This document shows positions 39,543 through 43,530 of a DNA stretch of 43,530 nucleotides, in pieces. This DNA comes from an uncultured Acetatifactor sp. (lineage in GTDB: Bacteria; Bacillota; Clostridia; Lachnospirales; Lachnospiraceae). The notes beneath the pieces are model-generated. The model was given only the letters and a program-made list of their open reading frames with translations, was not told where the DNA came from and did no database searches. Within the stretch, counting starts at the first letter, position 1; the number at the start of each line of letters is the position of its first letter. Location: NCBI GenBank assembly GCA_910578815.1, contig CAJTSE010000007.1, forward strand, positions 1-43,530. Direction: 5' to 3'. The position numbers and the translations under genes were made by a program.

Positions 39543-40802
39543 CTATGGGATGATCCTGCGCACCGCCAGTATGGTCCGGTACTGGGCCCTGCTGACCTTG
39601 ATCCCGGTCTTGGCGCTGCTGGCATGTACGATCATGCCGTTGCCGATATACATTGCCACATGCCCGTCATAACAGATCAGATCTCCCGGCTGTGCATTTT
39701 CATAAGCCACTCCCGTACCAGCGCTTCTCTGCTGATAAGAGGTTCTGGGAATACTATACCCAAATTCCTGATAAACTCTGTAAGTGAATCCGGAGCAGTC
39801 TGCACCGTTTGTTAGGCTGGTTCCCCCCATGACATAAGGATTACCCACATACTGACAGGCAAACTTGGCAATCTTCTTACCCAGGTCGCTTCCAGAAGCC
39901 GCGTCAATAATTGCCGTATAGTTCGTGGTGGCAATGGTTTTATTGGCGGCATTCTGAGCCGCCTGCAGCTGTTTCAGCTTCTGCTGATCCTGCTTGAGCA
40001 GCGTTTTCGCTACTGCCGCTTCCCGCTGCGCCTTTTTAATCTCCGCCTCATAGTTTGCGGATTCCTTCTTCTTTCTGTCCAGCTTTACATTCAGATCAGC
40101 CTTTAAATCCTGCAGCTCAGCCTCGTCCGCTTTCAGCTCCTGCTTTGCCAGCTCCAGCCCGTCCCGCTCCTGCTCCAGCTCAGCCTTTTCCAGCTCCAGC
40201 CTGTCCCACAGGTCATGCACCTGATCCTTGGCTTCCACATAGGCATTAAGGCGATCCATGCTGTATTCATACACCTTCTCAATATAATCCATCTGATTCA
40301 AAATCTCGGATAGTCCCTTGCCCTCCAGAATAAAATTCAGATAAGACACATCCTTATTTTCATACACCAGACGAGCACAGTCTATCATGCTCTGCCGCTG
40401 TATCTCTTCCCGCTCTACAGCCGCATTGTATTCTATCTCCGTAACCTTGATCTGTTCCTGTTTATCTACAATCTGCGTACCTTTCTCGGCAAGCTGGTCC
40501 TCTTTCTCGGCAATCTGATCCTCCAGCATACCGATGCTGGCCATGGTATTGACAATCTCGGCGTTCAAATCCGAAATCTGTTCCTCAATCAGATCCTGCT
40601 CGTCCTCAAGCCCCGAAATTTCTTCCAGAATCCTGTTAATCTCTTCCTGCCGGTTGTGAATATTCGTCTGAATCTCTCCGATGGTTGTAGCCTCCACCAC
40701 CAGCGGCTCAGAAGAAATATTGCATATCAATGCGGCCGTCAGGCCCATGACCAGAATACAGCTTATACATTTTTTCCCGTTTTGTCCGATGTATTTTCTC
40801 AT
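39543..40802 (-). CDS. Secreted coiled-coil NlpC/P60 peptidoglycan hydrolase
   Basis: A secreted endopeptidase of the CwlO/PcsB/RipA type. Signal peptide: basic MRKYIGQNGKK then CISCILVMGLTAALICN. A long coiled coil (about 40-260, for example LEEISGLEDEQDLIEEQISD) follows, then an NlpC/P60 domain with catalytic Cys in NGADCSGFTYRVYQ, His in GHVAMYIGNGMIVHASS and PRTSYQQRSAG between them. Such proteins cleave stem peptides during wall growth or division and are often activated by FtsEX through the coiled coil; no ftsEX is nearby. The start at 40802 is preceded by no ribosome binding site but by a hairpin only three bases away; Met 40820 is an alternative that lies in the hairpin loop. Confidence 0.88.
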   Translation of the reverse strand: MRKYIGQNGKKCISCILVMGLTAALICNISSEPLVVEATTIGEIQTNIHNRQEEINRILEEISGLEDEQDLIEEQISDLNAEIVNTMASIGMLEDQIAEKEDQLAEKGTQIVDKQEQIKVTEIEYNAAVEREEIQRQSMIDCARLVYENKDVSYLNFILEGKGLSEILNQMDYIEKVYEYSMDRLNAYVEAKDQVHDLWDRLELEKAELEQERDGLELAKQELKADEAELQDLKADLNVKLDRKKKESANYEAEIKKAQREAAVAKTLLKQDQQKLKQLQAAQNAANKTIATTNYTAIIDAASGSDLGKKIAKFACQYVGNPYVMGGTSLTNGADCSGFTYRVYQEFGYSIPRTSYQQRSAGTGVAYENAQPGDLICYDGHVAMYIGNGMIVHASSAKTGIKVSRAQYRTILAVRRIIP

Positions 40803-40805
40803 GGA

Positions 40806-40834
40806 AAAAGCATACCACATTTCAGTATGCTTTT
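40806..40834 (-). terminator. Hairpin between asnS and the NlpC/P60 gene
   Basis: AAAAGCATAC (40806-40815) pairs exactly with GTATGCTTTT (40825-40834) around a 9-base loop. In the minus direction the stem ends in TTTTTCC, so it resembles the asnS terminator. It stops three bases before the NlpC/P60 start codon, and the usual ribosome binding position falls inside the stem. Confidence 0.6.
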
Positions 40835-40870
40835 CACCTATAAAATTATTAAGATTATTTTCCGAAAAGT

Positions 40871-42262
40871 TTAAAGCTCGCAGTTATTCACCGTTCTGGG
40901 AAAGGGCACCACGTCCCGGATGTTGCTCATTCCGGTAAGATACATAACACAGCGCTCGAAGCCCAGACCAAAGCCTGCATGGCGCACGGAGCCATATCTG
41001 CGCAGATCCAGATAGAAGCCATAATCCTCCTTGTTCAGGCCCAGCTCTTCCATCCTTTGCTCCAGCACCTCCAGCTTATCCTCTCGCTGGCTGCCGCCAA
41101 TGATCTCACCGATGCCGGGCACCAGACAGTCCATGGCGGCAACGGTTTTGCCGTCCTCATTTAACTTCATATAAAAGGCCTTGATCTCCTTAGGGTAATC
41201 CGTCACGAATACCGGTCGCTTAAATACCTCTTCCGTCAGGTAACGTTCATGTTCGGTCTGCAGATCACAGCCCCAGAACACCTTATAATCAAAAGCATCG
41301 TTGTGCTTTTCCAATATCTCGATCGCCTCGGTATAGGTCACATGTCCGAAATCGGAGTTAGCTACATGCTCCAGACGCTCGATCAGCCCCTTGTCCACAA
41401 ACTGGTTAAAGAATGCCATCTCTTCCGGCGCATTCTCCAGCACATAGCGGATAATATATTTCAGCATTCCTTCCGCCAGCAGCATATCGTCCTTTAAGTC
41501 CGCAAAAGCCATCTCCGGCTCGATCATCCAGAATTCCGCCGCATGGCGGGTGGTATTGGAATTTTCCGCCCGGAAGGTAGGCCCAAAGGTATACACATTC
41601 TTAAAGGCAAAGGCATAAGTTTCTACGTTCAGCTGTCCACTGACAGTAAGATTGGTGGCCTTTCCGAAGAAATCCTGTGAAAAATCCACCTTGCCGTCCT
41701 TATGTTTGGGTACGTTTTCCAGATCCAGAGTTGTCACCTGGAACATCTCTCCTGCTCCTTCGCAGTCGCTTCCCGTAATCAAAGGCGTATGCACATAAAC
41801 AAAGTTTCTTTCCATGAAAAAGCTGTGAATGGCGTAAGCAATCAGGGAGCGTACCCGAAATACTGCCTGAAAAGTGTTTGTCCTGGGACGCAGGTGGGAA
41901 ATGGTGCGCAGATATTCAAAGGTATGACGTTTTTTCTGTAAGGGATAATCCGCCGTAGAGGGCCCTTCCACCAAAACCTCCGCCGCCTGCAGCTCAAAGG
42001 GCTGCTTTGCATCCGGCGTAGCCACGACGGTTCCGGTAATCACCAGCGCCGCCCCCACGTTCATCCTGCACAAATCCTGAAAATTAGGCAGCTTTTCCCC
42101 GTACACCACCTGCAGCGGTTCAAAGAAGGTGCCGTCATTAATCACCAGAAAACCGAAGTTTTTGGAATCCCGGTTGCTGCGGACCCAGCCGCCTACGGTA
42201 ACCTCCTTCCCAATATACTTTTCCCGATCACGGTAAAGCTCTCTGATGTCTGTCAAATCCAT
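40871..42262 (-). CDS. asnS: Asparaginyl-tRNA synthetase
   Basis: Charges tRNA-Asn. An N-terminal OB-fold anticodon domain (GKEVTVGGWVRSNRDSKNFG) is followed by a class II catalytic core with motif 2 FGPTFRAENSNTTRHAAEFW and motif 3 GFGLGFERCVMYLTGMSNIR. EFWMIEPEMAFADL and VPGIGEIIGGSQRE are typical of AsnRS rather than AspRS. Length (463) is normal. GGAGAG nine bases before the ATG sets the start. No T-box leader is visible. It may share a transcript with the upstream FKBP-like lipoprotein gene 102 bases away. Confidence 0.96.
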   Translation of the reverse strand: MDLTDIRELYRDREKYIGKEVTVGGWVRSNRDSKNFGFLVINDGTFFEPLQVVYGEKLPNFQDLCRMNVGAALVITGTVVATPDAKQPFELQAAEVLVEGPSTADYPLQKKRHTFEYLRTISHLRPRTNTFQAVFRVRSLIAYAIHSFFMERNFVYVHTPLITGSDCEGAGEMFQVTTLDLENVPKHKDGKVDFSQDFFGKATNLTVSGQLNVETYAFAFKNVYTFGPTFRAENSNTTRHAAEFWMIEPEMAFADLKDDMLLAEGMLKYIIRYVLENAPEEMAFFNQFVDKGLIERLEHVANSDFGHVTYTEAIEILEKHNDAFDYKVFWGCDLQTEHERYLTEEVFKRPVFVTDYPKEIKAFYMKLNEDGKTVAAMDCLVPGIGEIIGGSQREDKLEVLEQRMEELGLNKEDYGFYLDLRRYGSVRHAGFGLGFERCVMYLTGMSNIRDVVPFPRTVNNCEL

Positions 42263-42364
42263 AGTTTATATCTCTCCTTTTCTGCAAAATTCTGCACTTG
42301 TCAGCAGCTTCTGAAAATCTTCATATTTTCTGCTATATTTTTTATTGTCCGCTGTATTTATTAT

Positions 42365-43423
42365 TCACTGTCCCGCTTCCTTAACGGTGGTTTTTTCCTG
42401 AAGATATTCCAATACCCGCTCGTTCATATAGTCGTTGCGATAGTCTTCCTTAGAACCCCCGCCCACATACTCTTCCACCGTGGCGTATCCTGCTGCCCCG
42501 GCTTCTTCCAGAAGCATTTCCTCCAGCTCTTCGTCGCTGATTTTCAGGCCCTCCTTATTGGCTACGGCCTGCAGCATCAGATCCTGCTTCAGAGAATTCT
42601 CCGCATACTCTTTGATCAGGCTCCCACTGTCGGAATTGTAAAAGTAAGCGGTATACTGTTCCAGACCGATCTGAAAGCGATTGGCATATATGCTGAACAT
42701 CCTGGACCACATCTCCTGGTAAGGCGCCAGCATTTCCTCCGGCAGCTCTTTAAACTCGCATCTTTCCATAAACGCTTCTATAATACCGCTCTGTACGTCA
42801 TATTCGTATTCGGATTCCAGATAATCATAAGCATACTGCTGAAACTCCGCCACGGTACTTACTCCGTTAAGGCCCATGGAAGCCGCCACCACGTCCTCCA
42901 TGTCCGCAACAGCCATCTCCACAGGACGGATACATCTTACGGTAACGGTAAATACTACTTCCTTTCCCGCCATCTCAGGATTATAATTATCTGGGAAGCG
43001 CAGATTCAAATCCACCGTCTCTCCCGGCATAACACCGATCAGCCCGTCCTCAAAGCCGTCAATAAACTGGCCGCTGCCGATGGTCAAAGCGGCATTTTGC
43101 GCCGTACCGCCGGCAAAAGCTACGCCGTCCTCTTTTCCCTCATAGTCAATGAAGACCGTGTCGCCCTCCGCTACCGCCCGGTCCGTAATACCGCCATGCT
43201 CCGGCGTCACATAATTAATATAATTGCTGCTCATCAGGCTCTCCATCTCTTCCTGATCAACACCGATGGTATCTACGGTAACCTCAAAGCTGCCGTAATC
43301 TCCCAGTTTTACATATTTTTCTACCTTCATCTGGTTTAAAGGCTTATCGGTTTCGTCACCGCAGCCCGTCAGAAGAAGTGCCGCCGCCAGTACGGCAAGT
43401 ATTCCCGCTGATTTCTTTTTCAT
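42365..43423 (-). CDS. Trigger-factor-like FKBP peptidyl-prolyl isomerase lipoprotein
   Basis: A 352-residue exported folding factor. The signal sequence ILAVLAAALLLTGC ends in a clear lipobox (LTGC), so it should be tethered to the outer face of the membrane. An FKBP-type domain covers about 85-165 (EGDTVFIDYEGKEDGVAFAG, GQFIDGFEDGLIGVMPGETV, LRFPDNYNPEMAGKEVVFTV). A helical trigger-factor C-domain follows (about 170-350, GLKISDEELEEMLLEEAG). The ribosome-binding N-domain of true trigger factor is missing, so it is a surface chaperone rather than a ribosome partner. GAGG four bases before the ATG supports the start. Upstream DNA (43424-43530) holds short palindromes such as GGCATAAATGCC but no promoter I could call. 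Confidence 0.9.
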   Translation of the reverse strand: MKKKSAGILAVLAAALLLTGCGDETDKPLNQMKVEKYVKLGDYGSFEVTVDTIGVDQEEMESLMSSNYINYVTPEHGGITDRAVAEGDTVFIDYEGKEDGVAFAGGTAQNAALTIGSGQFIDGFEDGLIGVMPGETVDLNLRFPDNYNPEMAGKEVVFTVTVRCIRPVEMAVADMEDVVAASMGLNGVSTVAEFQQYAYDYLESEYEYDVQSGIIEAFMERCEFKELPEEMLAPYQEMWSRMFSIYANRFQIGLEQYTAYFYNSDSGSLIKEYAENSLKQDLMLQAVANKEGLKISDEELEEMLLEEAGAAGYATVEEYVGGGSKEDYRNDYMNERVLEYLQEKTTVKEAGQ

Positions 43424-43530
43424 AATTCCTCACAATCCGCCGCCCATGCGGCATTTATGCCATTCGGCCGTCCTCTGCCTAGAATAAGGTCATTTTACCA
43501 TAAATGCTCCGCATTTACGGTTTTATGCCA

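Noticed and set aside
42263..42364. Possible T-box leader before asnS (and likewise before greA-lysS)
   Set aside because: No GGTGGnACCGCG-type T-box sequence, specifier stem or terminator/antiterminator pair was found in either leader.

Overview
The window reads as chromosomal DNA of a spore-forming Clostridia, most likely Lachnospiraceae. The reasons are a run of conserved housekeeping genes in a familiar order (birA, a DUF6145-type protein, coaX, dusB, greA, lysS), a SpoIIID regulator, a SleB-type hydrolase, a SAM-I riboswitch on metK, strong GGAGG-type ribosome binding sites and roughly balanced base composition. Nearly all genes lie on the minus strand, so transcription mostly runs right to left. 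Only dinB, an 88-residue small protein and an AAA/DUF4143 ATPase are on plus.

Layout, left to right. 1-450: AT-rich edge of what looks like an integrated mobile element (truncated DUF6075-like gene, start of another gene, hairpin, GTCGTAC repeats) next to the 3' end of lysS. 451-8105: lysS, greA, an unknown gene, dusB, coaX, DUF6145, birA, argF. 8132-13360: a large solute-binding lipoprotein with no transporter beside it, an SPFH/NfeD membrane pair and a secreted SleB-like hydrolase. 13487-21655: proC, a SPOUT rRNA methyltransferase, pfkA, dnaE and riboswitch-controlled metK. 22140-27896: murA, an M23 envelope peptidase, dinB, a flavin reductase and a membrane-anchored protein with a 14-residue tandem repeat. 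28211-32551: a PMT-type glycosyltransferase, a small protein, galE and a UDP-sugar pyrophosphorylase. 32759-34680: spoIIID, a gene remnant, an AAA/DUF4143 ATPase and a stray spoIIID fragment. 34722-43423: a large unknown membrane protein, trkH-trkA potassium uptake, an NlpC/P60 hydrolase, asnS and an FKBP/trigger-factor-like lipoprotein.

Regulatory sequence that can be read directly includes sigma-A promoters for greA, nfeD, the SleB-like gene, proC, metK, dinB and the repeat protein. There is also a complete SAM-I riboswitch with terminator and antiterminator, and a sigma-E-like promoter for spoIIID.

The most unusual content is between genes. Four copies of a structured repeat with GTAACAG/CTGTTAC-type ends lie at 2642, 14363, 21961 and 28038. 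One is bounded by a perfect 8-bp direct repeat and one by a 16-bp direct repeat. A separate 140-bp block of three hairpins, bounded by a 9-bp direct repeat, sits inside the birA operon. These look like small non-autonomous mobile elements (MITE-like). I see no new multi-gene defence or biosynthetic system. The repeat families and the rearranged spoIIID/AAA locus are the best candidates for something undescribed. Gaps over 300 bases are 21656-22139 (metK promoter, SAM riboswitch, repeat copy) and 27897-28210 (promoter and repeat copy).
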